Positions 1 through 5,070 of a stretch of 5,070 nt of DNA are shown in pieces (the first letter of the stretch is position 1; every line of letters begins with the position of its first letter). The stretch is from contig JAESUA010000003.1 of the NCBI GenBank assembly GCA_016763255.1, positions 1 through 5,070 of the forward strand. Direction: 5' to 3'. A program made the translations under genes and the position numbers. The stretch is from Magnetovibrio sp. (GTDB lineage: Bacteria > Pseudomonadota > Alphaproteobacteria > Rhodospirillales > Magnetovibrionaceae). The notes under the pieces were generated by a model. It saw only the letters and a program-made list of their open reading frames with translations, ran no database searches and was not told where the DNA came from.

Positions 1-751
1 CGATCAGACGATGTTCGTAGGTGATGCCAGCAGCCTCAAATTTGTCTTTGAATTCAGCCTGAAAGACCTCTTCAAACAAGTCTTTAAAGCGCCCGTCATA
101 GGCCTTCATGATGGTGTTCTTGGTCGACAAGTACACCGGCCAGCCCAAATCCAGGCCATAATTCAGGCATGAACGAGCAAAGCCTTTGATGGAGTCGTCC
201 AAGTTGTACATGGACATGGCCACGCCGGAACTGGGGAAGTCGAACACTTCGCGTTCAATCACTTCGCCACCGTCTTCGGGCACGAACTTCATGGTCAGCT
301 TGCCTTTACCGGGCACCAAAAAATCGGTGGCGCGGTACTGATCGCCAAAGGCATGACGGCCGATGACGATGGGCTGGGTCCAACCCGGCACCAGGCGCGG
401 CACGTTGCCACACAAAATTGGTTTGCGAAATACAGTGCCGCCAAGAATATTGCGGATGGTGCCGTTGGGGCTTTTCCACATTTCTTTGAGGCCGAATTCT
501 TTAACCCGGTCTTCGTCCGGGGTGATGGTCGCGCATTTCACACCGACACGGTATTTTTTGATGGCTTCGGCAGAATCGATCGTAATTTGATCGTTGGTTT
601 CGTCACGTTTTTGAACGCTCAGATCAAAATATTTCAGATCCAAATCCAAATACGGCAGGATCAGTTTGTTTTTGATGAAGTCCCAGATGATACGGGTCAT
701 TTCATCACCGTCGAGTTCAACGATGGGATTGGCGACCTTAATCTTCGGCAT
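1..751 (-). CDS. icd: NADP-dependent isocitrate dehydrogenase, type II (partial, C-terminus beyond left edge)
   Basis: Cytoplasmic TCA-cycle enzyme that oxidatively decarboxylates isocitrate to 2-oxoglutarate with reduction of NADP. My reverse-strand translation starts [20 protein letters not shown] and gives 250 codons plus one base before the edge. It resembles the eukaryotic-like homodimeric family, usually a little over 400 residues, so about 60% is present. Numbering coincides with human IDH1 through the first part: Thr77, the SPNGTIRN substrate loop at 94-101 (Ser94, Asn96, Arg100), Arg109, Arg132 in IGRHAFG and Tyr139. The STKNT motif carries the catalytic Lys at 211. The sequence breaks off after YEHRLI, just before the metal-binding aspartates expected in this family. 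The start is the ATG at 751-749, preceded by a strong AAGGAG. The gene is divergent from the sensor kinase homologue. No frameshift or missing key residue is seen in the visible part. The family call is very secure. Confidence 0.97.
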   Translation of the reverse strand, partial: MPKIKVANPIVELDGDEMTRIIWDFIKNKLILPYLDLDLKYFDLSVQKRDETNDQITIDSAEAIKKYRVGVKCATITPDEDRVKEFGLKEMWKSPNGTIRNILGGTVFRKPILCGNVPRLVPGWTQPIVIGRHAFGDQYRATDFLVPGKGKLTMKFVPEDGGEVIEREVFDFPSSGVAMSMYNLDDSIKGFARSCLNYGLDLGWPVYLSTKNTIMKAYDGRFKDLFEEVFQAEFKDKFEAAGITYEHRLI

Positions 752-759
752 CCGTAATT

Positions 760-765
760 CTCCTT
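760..765 (-). promoter_or_regulatory. Shine-Dalgarno site of icd
   Basis: On the minus strand this reads AAGGAG, a near-perfect anti-16S match, followed by an 8-nt spacer to the ATG at 751-749. It fixes the icd start and suggests efficient translation, as expected for a central metabolic enzyme. Confidence 0.85.
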
Positions 766-779
766 AAGTTTCCCCGTTC

Positions 780-796
780 CCAGGATGAGTTCCTGG
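780..796 (-). other. Small hairpin in the icd 5' leader
   Basis: The minus strand reads CCAGGA-ACTCA-TCCTGG, a perfect 6-bp stem with a 5-nt loop. It lies 14 nt upstream of the AAGGAG ribosome site and downstream of the predicted icd promoter, so it should be in the transcript leader. No U-run follows, so it is not an intrinsic terminator. It may affect mRNA stability or translation, or be coincidental; a 6-bp stem is weak evidence alone. Confidence 0.45.
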
Positions 797-825
797 CCCT
801 TTCGAACGTTTTATTGTGCGCCTGC

Positions 826-854
826 AACATAAGGGCCTCGTTACACTTTGACAA
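826..854 (-). promoter_or_regulatory. Predicted sigma-70-type promoter for icd
   Basis: On the minus strand there is a -35 element TTGTCA (849-854, 5 of 6 to TTGACA), a 17-nt spacer and a -10 element TATGTT (826-831, 4 of 6 to TATAAT). Transcription would start near 819, giving a leader of about 70 nt that contains the hairpin at 780-796 and the ribosome site. The spacing is ideal, but the -10 is only moderate. This is a prediction by eye. Confidence 0.5.
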
Positions 855-881
855 GCGCGCGCTGATCACAGAATTTCCCCT

Positions 882-899
882 CCAATTGAGCGCAATTGG
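882..899. repeat. 18-bp interrupted palindrome, candidate operator
   Basis: CCAATTG (882-888), spacer AGCG, then CAATTGG (893-899): a perfect 7-bp inverted repeat with a 4-nt centre. Its centre lies about 70 bp upstream of the predicted icd start point, a position typical of activator sites, and it is also upstream of the divergent kinase gene. The form fits a dimeric helix-turn-helix regulator, but I cannot assign a family. Confidence 0.5.
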
Positions 900-913
900 G
901 CTTGCAATCCACA

Positions 914-921
914 CCCCCCCC
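914..921. repeat. Homopolymeric C8 tract
   Basis: Eight consecutive cytosines in the divergent intergenic region, between the palindrome at 882-899 and the AT-rich zone before the kinase gene. Tracts of this length can vary by slippage, and here that would change element spacing rather than a reading frame. No direct sign of function. Confidence 0.6.
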
Positions 922-922
922 A

Positions 923-1058
923 CTTACGTGCAAATGATAATTTTCAATCAACTCACTTTCTTGGGCCGCGGCTCCAAACCACGGTCTGTGACGCCTAAAA
1001 TTACAATTACTTACGGGCTACGGAGTGAATGACTTTAGAGAGCACGTAAGGGCACGTG
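923..1058. repeat. Repeated GCACGT boxes upstream of the kinase homologue
   Basis: CTTACGTGC (923-931) is exactly the reverse complement of GCACGTAAG (1042-1050), with 110 nt between the arms. A second GCACGT follows at 1052-1057, exactly 10 bp (one helical turn) after the first, and forms the palindrome CACGTG at 1053-1058. The 1042-1058 pair lies just before the AAGG ribosome site at 1065-1068. The arrangement could be cooperative regulator sites or a DNA loop. It could also be chance, because the boxes are short. Confidence 0.35.
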
Positions 1059-1077
1059 ATGAAAAAGGTATGGGTCC

Positions 1078-3453
1078 ATGCATCACCTCATTTTACGTTC
1101 TTTTGTGATTTTTTCGCTTGTTGGTCTGAGCACCCTTACGGTTGGTCATCAAACGGCCCAAATGTTTTTTGATATCCGCCAAGATATAGTCTCACAAGGA
1201 CTCGAGATCGTCCTTGCCATAAGCGTATTTTTTTTCCTCATCGCCGCATTTTGGAGGGCGCACAGGACCGAAAAGAAGCTTCGACAGGCCAATCAAGCGC
1301 TCACCAAACTCAGCCAAGAACAAGTGAAATCCATAGCCAAATTGAGCAGCAACTGCGAAAGCTTGGCCAAGGCCCAACGAATCGCGCACCTGGGCAGCTG
1401 GGATTGGAACATTCAAACCGGTGAAATGACTTGGTCCGATGAACTTTGTCGTATCATCGGCCGTCAATCCGGCGGCCAAAACGCAACCTATGAAGCGTTT
1501 CTCGCTTGCGTCCACCTCGACGATCGTGATCGAGTCGTCAATGCCATGAGACATGCTGTCGATGATCACAAACCTTTTTTTATTGACCACCGGTTGGTCA
1601 GACCGGATGGCACAATTCAATATGTCCACGAACAAGGCGAAGTCGAAGTCGACGATGCGGGTGAACCATCGCACATGAGCGGCACGGTTCTCGATGTTGG
1701 GGGATACATTGAACGCGAAGATGAAATTCATCAACTCAATGCACATTTGATGGCACGGGTTGAGCAAAAGACAGCGCAGTTAACCGAAGAAATATCAGTG
1801 CGCATCGCGGCGCAAAAGGACAGCCAAGACCAGCGCGCCAAGGCTGAACGCTACCTTGCCATGGCCGGCACTATGCTGGTGGCCTTGGACACCCAAGGCC
1901 GCATCGAAATGATCAATGATATAGGTGCCGAACTTCTTGGTTACGACACCCCGCAAGATCTGATCGGCAAAGACTGGTTCGAAACGGCAATTCCCGACAA
2001 AACCCGCTCTGTGGTGCGGGATGTGTTTCACGACATCGTATCCGAACGACAAGATGTCATTACCGATTACGAAAATGATATTGTTACCCGAACGGGCCGT
2101 AGTTACCTCATGAAGTGGCACAACACATTTGTCCGCGACGACCAAGGTCAAGTGATCGGCATCTTAGGTTCGGCAACCGACATTACCGCCCAAAAACACC
2201 ATGAAGCCTCCTTGATAGACGCCAAAAACGCGGCCGAAGAAGCCAGCCGCAGCAAAGATGGCTTCCTCTCCAACATGAGCCAGGAATTGCGCACCCCCAT
2301 GAACGCCGTTCTCGGCTTTGCTCAATTGCTGCAAAGCAACACCCAAAACCTCACAAAAACCCAAATTGACTACATCGCCATCATTTTGAAAAGTGGCGAT
2401 CATCTGATGAGCCTGATCAACCAAATTCTTGATCTGTCACGCATTGAAATAGGTGTACTGCAGGTTGATTTGCAGGACTTAGATCTGCTTGACGCATTGG
2501 GCAGTGCCACCACGATGATCACCACCATGGCAAAAAAATACAACATCAACATTCACGTCGAGGACGATATCGAAAACTTACCCTTGATCACCGCCGATAA
2601 AACACGTCTGCGCCAAGTCCTGGTCAACCTGCTCTCCAATGCCATCAAATACAACCACGAAAGCGGCGACGTATTCGTATCGGCAAACCATGCCGCACAG
2701 GACATGTTGCGCATCACCATACGGGATACGGGCCTTGGTATTCCAGCAGGTCAGCACCATGAATTATTCAAGCCTTTTAACCGGCTAAGCGCGGAAAACA
2801 GCGGCATCGAAGGCACCGGGGTTGGTTTGGTATTGACCCAAAACCTCATTCAATTGATGAACGGGAAAATTGGTTTCGACAGTGCCGAAGGCTTGGGCAG
2901 TACTTTTTGGATTGAACTGCCGATTGCACACACAAATGAATACCAACCCGAAAAAACCGCGACGCTTCCAGCGCTTCAAAACAGCACCAAAGCCCATCAC
3001 CAAATTTTATGTGTTGAAGACGATCCTACGGCGATCCGTTTATTAGAAGGTATCGTAAACCAGACCGACGGACTTGATTTGATGTGCACTCCGGATGTGA
3101 CGAAAGCCTTGGAGATGAGCAAATCAAGTCCGCCCGATGTGGTGATCCTTAACATCAAACAGCCCTGTGGCGAGGAAAGTGGACTCCAGGCATGGTGCCA
3201 TCTCCAAACCCCGCCCATCCCCATCATCGCCATTTGTGAATGCCATGGCATTCGTGACACAAAAGGATGCAACCTGCAAAATTACACGGCATGCATAGAT
3301 ACCCCGCTTAAAACTAACGAAGTCTTGAACACCCTACGCCAGGCGTTGAATTTGCCGATGCCGATACCGGGGCCGATACCGGGGCCGATGCAAGTACCGG
3401 GGCCGGCCAGCATCATGCCCTTTCCCACCACCAAGCAGCCTCACAGCCTTTAA
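1078..3453 (+). CDS. Membrane-anchored PAS-PAS hybrid histidine kinase homologue lacking both phosphoacceptors (pseudo-hybrid kinase)
   Basis: 791 residues. Two predicted membrane helices (about 4-22 and 42-59) flank a short periplasmic loop. A coiled coil (about 62-100), a PAS_3-like domain (103-207, with LGSWDW at 105-110), a second coiled coil (210-255) and a second PAS (258-372, ending GSATDIT) follow. The HisKA dimerisation domain is at about 385-460 and HATPase_c at about 505-616. The N box NLLSNAIKYN (Asn521), G1 DTGLG (550-554), F box FKPF (564-567) and G2 GTGVGL (579-584) are intact, so ATP binding is expected. The H box reads NMSQELRTP: the phosphoacceptor His is Gln402 (codon CAG at 2281). 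The receiver (641-757) keeps the acidic pocket EDD (647-649), but the acceptor Asp is Asn692, the Ser/Thr is Cys720 and the Lys is Thr742. A Pro/Gly-rich tail (758-791) ends the protein. The only start in its frame after the stop at 1060 is ATG 1078, with AAGG 9 nt upstream. Domain calls are secure; lack of kinase activity is inferred. Confidence 0.93.
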   Translation: MHHLILRSFVIFSLVGLSTLTVGHQTAQMFFDIRQDIVSQGLEIVLAISVFFFLIAAFWRAHRTEKKLRQANQALTKLSQEQVKSIAKLSSNCESLAKAQRIAHLGSWDWNIQTGEMTWSDELCRIIGRQSGGQNATYEAFLACVHLDDRDRVVNAMRHAVDDHKPFFIDHRLVRPDGTIQYVHEQGEVEVDDAGEPSHMSGTVLDVGGYIEREDEIHQLNAHLMARVEQKTAQLTEEISVRIAAQKDSQDQRAKAERYLAMAGTMLVALDTQGRIEMINDIGAELLGYDTPQDLIGKDWFETAIPDKTRSVVRDVFHDIVSERQDVITDYENDIVTRTGRSYLMKWHNTFVRDDQGQVIGILGSATDITAQKHHEASLIDAKNAAEEASRSKDGFLSNMSQELRTPMNAVLGFAQLLQSNTQNLTKTQIDYIAIILKSGDHLMSLINQILDLSRIEIGVLQVDLQDLDLLDALGSATTMITTMAKKYNINIHVEDDIENLPLITADKTRLRQVLVNLLSNAIKYNHESGDVFVSANHAAQDMLRITIRDTGLGIPAGQHHELFKPFNRLSAENSGIEGTGVGLVLTQNLIQLMNGKIGFDSAEGLGSTFWIELPIAHTNEYQPEKTATLPALQNSTKAHHQILCVEDDPTAIRLLEGIVNQTDGLDLMCTPDVTKALEMSKSSPPDVVILNIKQPCGEESGLQAWCHLQTPPIPIIAICECHGIRDTKGCNLQNYTACIDTPLKTNEVLNTLRQALNLPMPIPGPIPGPMQVPGPASIMPFPTTKQPHSL
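3361..3402 (+). repeat. Short in-frame tandem repeats encoding the Pro/Gly tail of the kinase homologue
   Basis: Two identical 12-bp units CCGATACCGGGG (3361-3372, 3373-3384) are followed by an expanded 18-bp variant with the same ends (3385-3402). They encode PIPG-PIPG-PMQVPG near the C-terminus. All units are multiples of three, so copy-number change would alter tail length without a frameshift. The tail after the receiver (758-791) has 11 prolines in 34 residues and is probably disordered. Confidence 0.8.
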
Positions 3454-4034
3454 AGGTGACTTGTGAGCACCACTTCATCGGCCTGTGGCGCGACGGCGAT
3501 GGCATCAAAAATGTCATCAACATGGTCGACGACCTGATAAAGATCCTTGACCTTATGGTGGCCAAATCCGCCTTCAACGACCCGGTCGACCAGGGCAAAG
3601 TACGGGTCCCAGTACCCATTGGTATTGACGAAAATAATTGGCTTATTGTGCTGTTGCAGTTGCTTCCAGGTGGTAATTTCAATGCTTTCATCCAAGGTGC
3701 CAAGCCCCCCCGGAAGAACCACAAACGCATCTGAAATTTCGAACATCTTGGCTTTTCGTTCATGCATGCCTTCAACCACGATTTCATCGGCACCTTCAAC
3801 CACGCCGACTTCATAAGCCCGCAAGAATTCGGGGATGATCCCTGTCACCTCACCGCCACCTAGAATCGTCGCATTGGCAACCACCGCCATCAGCCCGATA
3901 CCACCGCCGCCATAGACCAGCTTAACCCCGCGTTCGGCCAACAACTGCCCCAGCCGCTCACCTTGGCGGGCGTGCTCCGGGTCGGTACCGATGCGTGATC
4001 CACAAAAAACACATAAAGACGTCAACGTACTCAT
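3450..4034 (-). CDS. LOG-family protein (TIGR00730-type nucleoside 5'-monophosphate phosphoribohydrolase)
   Basis: 194 residues from the chosen start, of usual length for the family. It has a Rossmann-like fold: the N-terminal CVFCGSR, the glycine-rich YGGGGIGLM at 41-49, MHERK at 90-94 and PGGLGTLDE at 108-116. The last two are the LOG signatures, with Arg93 and Glu116 as expected catalytic residues. Characterised members hydrolyse cytokinin riboside 5'-monophosphate or AMP to free base and ribose 5-phosphate; many were once misnamed lysine decarboxylases. The true bacterial substrate here is unknown. I chose ATG 4034-4032 over ATG 4049-4047 because AGGGGA sits 6 nt before it and would lie inside the longer ORF, and because family members begin just before the CVFCGS strand. 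The longer form would add only five residues. The gene is soluble and cytoplasmic, and its 3' end overlaps the convergent kinase homologue by 4 bp. Confidence 0.93.
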   Translation of the reverse strand: MSTLTSLCVFCGSRIGTDPEHARQGERLGQLLAERGVKLVYGGGGIGLMAVVANATILGGGEVTGIIPEFLRAYEVGVVEGADEIVVEGMHERKAKMFEISDAFVVLPGGLGTLDESIEITTWKQLQQHNKPIIFVNTNGYWDPYFALVDRVVEGGFGHHKVKDLYQVVDHVDDIFDAIAVAPQADEVVLTSHL

Positions 4035-4040
4035 TAGGTA

Positions 4041-4046
4041 TCCCCT
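4041..4046 (-). promoter_or_regulatory. Shine-Dalgarno site deciding the LOG-protein start
   Basis: The minus strand reads AGGGGA, with a 6-nt spacer to the ATG at 4034-4032. An in-frame ATG at 4049-4047 lies just upstream and has its own weaker AAGG about 10 nt before it, so some initiation there cannot be excluded. Confidence 0.6.
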
Positions 4047-4224
4047 CATTTGATCTAAGCCTTTTTAACGTGGCAATCCTCCGGCTGGAACCCACATTCT
4101 CACACAGTTGTGCGCAGCCGCCTTGTTACGATTGATTACAAACTGGACCTTGGCAAAGAAGCAAGTTTGCGTGACACTACAAGCTGAAATTTTCACCAAT
4201 CGCACGCAAGAGGCGAACACGCGA

Positions 4225-4231
4225 AAGGGAG
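4225..4231 (+). promoter_or_regulatory. Shine-Dalgarno site of the class II cytochrome c gene
   Basis: AAGGGAG with a 9-nt spacer to ATG 4241. It supports this start, which also gives a complete signal peptide. Confidence 0.75.
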
Positions 4232-4240
4232 AACGAATTT

Positions 4241-4714
4241 ATGAGTTTCAAAATATCCACATTTGTGGCCTGCGCCACGCTGAGCTGTGCCGTACTGGCC
4301 GCATTGACCTTCAGTGCCCCGGTCTTGGCCGACGGCGATGGTGAAATCAAGTATCGACAGTTCGTCATGAAATCGATTGGCGGGCATATGGGCGGTATGG
4401 CGAGCATTATCAAAGGCCAGACCGGCAACAAAGCCAATTTCCAGACCCACGCATCGGGCCTCGCCGCGTTGTCAAAGATCGCCGGTTCCGTATTTCCCGA
4501 TGGTTCCGATTTTGGTGAAACCCAGGCCCTACCCGTGATATGGGAAAAACCCGATGACTTTGCCAAAGCCGTAAAAATGTTCCAGAGCGCTGCTGAAAAC
4601 CTTGAAAAAGTTGCCCGCTCCGGCGATATGACCAAGTTTGGTGAAGCCTTCGGCGGTTTGGGTAAATCGTGCAAGAATTGCCACGAAAACTTCCGTGAGA
4701 AAAAGAAACAATAA
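4241..4714 (+). CDS. Periplasmic class II cytochrome c (c'/c556 type)
   Basis: 157 residues. A Sec signal peptide (Lys4, hydrophobic core about 5-25) ends APVLA, with likely cleavage after Ala30 and a mature start at DGDGEIKYR. The single haem motif CKNCH (144-148) is close to the C-terminus, and the rest is predicted helical: the class II four-helix-bundle arrangement. Near the mature N-terminus, YRQFVMKSIGGHMGGM (38-53) matches the region that in low-spin c556 proteins supplies the axial Met. Met43 is the candidate ligand, which would favour a c556-like electron carrier over a pentacoordinate, gas-binding c'. It is a periplasmic haem protein needing the Ccm maturation system. It is the first gene of an operon with the cytochrome that starts 2 nt after its stop. 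The family call is very secure; the ligand assignment is an inference. Confidence 0.94.
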   Translation: MSFKISTFVACATLSCAVLAALTFSAPVLADGDGEIKYRQFVMKSIGGHMGGMASIIKGQTGNKANFQTHASGLAALSKIAGSVFPDGSDFGETQALPVIWEKPDDFAKAVKMFQSAAENLEKVARSGDMTKFGEAFGGLGKSCKNCHENFREKKKQ

Positions 4715-4716
4715 AC

Positions 4717-5070
4717 GTGAACGCCTTATGCAGCCTGTGCGCCGCCCTCGTCACACTCATGGCCTGGGCGGTGTTTGCGGTGGTTGCAGTCTCACCACAT
4801 CCATCGTTTGCCCAAGACACCTTGTCCGAAGGTGAATACATTTTCAACTTGGCCGGTTGCGAAGGCTGTCACACCGATAAAAAAAGTGATGGACAGCGTT
4901 AGGCTGGGGGGCGTGCGTTCAAAACCGACTTCGGCACCTTCTACACCCCCAACATCACCCCCGATGCCAACACCGGCATTGGCCGCTGGTCGTTCGAAGA
5001 TTTTAGGCGGGCCATGCGCACGGGCATCGCCCCCGCTGGCAGCAACTATTTCCCCGCCTTTCCCTATACG
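4717..5070 (+). pseudogene. Class I-type cytochrome c interrupted by an in-frame amber codon (partial at right edge)
   Basis: GTG at 4717-4719 lies 2 nt after the previous stop, implying translational coupling; the ribosome site is weak. A signal peptide-like segment (hydrophobic core 9-25, no basic residue before it) ends PSFA, with cleavage expected after Ala32. The haem motif CEGCH is at residues 48-52. Codon 62 is TAG (4900-4902). The same frame then stays open for 56 codons to the edge and encodes AGGRAFKT, FGTFYTPNITPD, TGIGRW and PAFPYT, which are characteristic of the mono-/dihaem cytochrome c family that often has a second haem domain. So the homology runs through the stop without a frame change. 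LAGGR is the usual form at this point, so TTG (Leu) to TAG is the simplest explanation. It may be a recent nonsense mutation, a sequencing error or, less likely, readthrough. Without readthrough the product is a 61-residue precursor with one haem site and no plausible axial Met domain. Confidence 0.85.

Larger units (their letters stand above)
752..1077. other. Divergent intergenic region between icd and the sensor kinase homologue
   Basis: These 326 bp lie between two divergently transcribed genes and hold no convincing gene. The icd side carries a predicted promoter, hairpin and ribosome site. The middle carries an 18-bp interrupted palindrome and a C8 tract. The kinase side is AT-rich at 996-1007, with overlapping -10-like hexamers TAAAAT (996-1001) and TACAAT (1002-1007), but no acceptable -35 at standard spacing. 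This suggests a weak or activator-dependent promoter for the kinase gene, or a different sigma factor. GCACGT boxes lie just upstream of its ribosome site. Confidence 0.7.
4035..4240. other. Divergent spacer between the LOG gene and the cytochrome operon
   Basis: About 206 bp that must contain promoters for both directions. I found no strong sigma-70 pair. TTGGCA at 4150-4155 is a fair -35-like hexamer for the cytochromes, but only a poor -10 (GACACT at 4173-4178) follows at 17 nt. TTGAT at 4132-4136 resembles one half of an FNR/Anr box, but the other half matches only 2 of 5, so it is not called. No terminator or small gene is evident. Confidence 0.5.

Noticed and set aside
353..757. 134-codon open frame on the plus strand opposite icd
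   Set aside because: It is antisense to a clearly conserved isocitrate dehydrogenase, has no ribosome site and no recognisable domain, so it is a shadow frame.
848..876. Perfect TTGACA at 848-853 on the plus strand as a -35 for the kinase gene
   Set aside because: At 16-18 nt spacing the -10 candidates match at most about 2 of 6. The hexamer overlaps the better-supported minus-strand icd -35.
814..1032. 72-codon plus-strand open frame in the icd/kinase intergenic region
   Set aside because: No ribosome site, no coherent protein character, and it crosses the promoter, palindrome and C8 tract.
1192..1767. 191-codon open frame on the minus strand opposite the PAS region of the kinase homologue
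   Set aside because: The plus-strand frame has clear domain homology throughout; this antisense frame has no family resemblance and no ribosome site.
3454..3480. Bidirectional terminator between the kinase homologue and the LOG gene
   Set aside because: Only a 4-bp GGTG/CACC pairing is possible, with no U-run, and it lies inside the LOG coding sequence.
4132..4145. FNR/Anr-like box upstream of the cytochrome operon
   Set aside because: Only the TTGAT half is present; the second half matches 2 of 5 positions, too weak to call.
4128..4180. Sigma-54 (-24/-12) promoter for the cytochrome operon
   Set aside because: GG and GC dinucleotides are present, but none at the required 10-nt spacing.
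4879..4911. Programmed frameshift at the A7 run (4879-4885) or G6 run (4906-4911) near the amber codon
   Set aside because: Homology before and after the amber codon is in the same reading frame, so a frameshift would destroy rather than restore the protein.

Overview
The window looks like a chromosomal segment of an alphaproteobacterium, probably a Rhodospirillales-type respiratory organism of moderate GC content. This is an inference from three things: the eukaryotic-like (type II) NADP isocitrate dehydrogenase, a class II cytochrome c followed directly by a class I-type cytochrome c, and the style of the PAS/HisKA/HATPase/REC hybrid kinase. There are no rRNA or tRNA genes, insertion sequences, CRISPR arrays or phage genes.

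Layout: (1) 1-751, minus strand: the N-terminal 250 codons of icd, running off the left edge. (2) 752-1077: a 326-bp divergent regulatory region with a good candidate icd promoter, a leader hairpin, a perfect 7+7 bp inverted repeat, a C8 tract and repeated GCACGT boxes. (3) 1078-3453, plus strand: a 791-residue membrane-anchored two-PAS hybrid histidine kinase homologue. (4) 3450-4034, minus strand: a LOG-family phosphoribohydrolase, converging on the kinase gene with a 4-bp stop-to-stop overlap. (5) 4035-4240: a 206-bp divergent spacer. (6) 4241-4714, plus strand: a secreted class II cytochrome c (c'/c556 type). (7) 4717-5070 and beyond, plus strand: a secreted class I-type cytochrome c interrupted in frame by an amber codon at 4900-4902.

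The most notable object is the kinase homologue. Its ATP-binding domain has all the canonical boxes, but the H-box histidine is Gln402, and in the receiver domain the phosphoacceptor Asp is Asn692, the conserved Ser/Thr is Cys720 and the conserved Lys is Thr742. So every phosphotransfer residue is replaced in an otherwise intact long ORF. The degenerate receiver is also strikingly cysteine-rich (7 Cys in about 117 residues, against 3 in the preceding 640). This looks like a pseudo-hybrid kinase, perhaps a regulatory ATP-binding scaffold, a dedicated phosphatase, or a redox or metal sensor. It has no partner regulator in the window.

Functional links: the two cytochromes form a tight operon (2-nt gap) acting in periplasmic electron transfer, and icd belongs to the TCA cycle. 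No pathway link between the kinase homologue, the LOG protein and the cytochromes can be shown from sequence alone.
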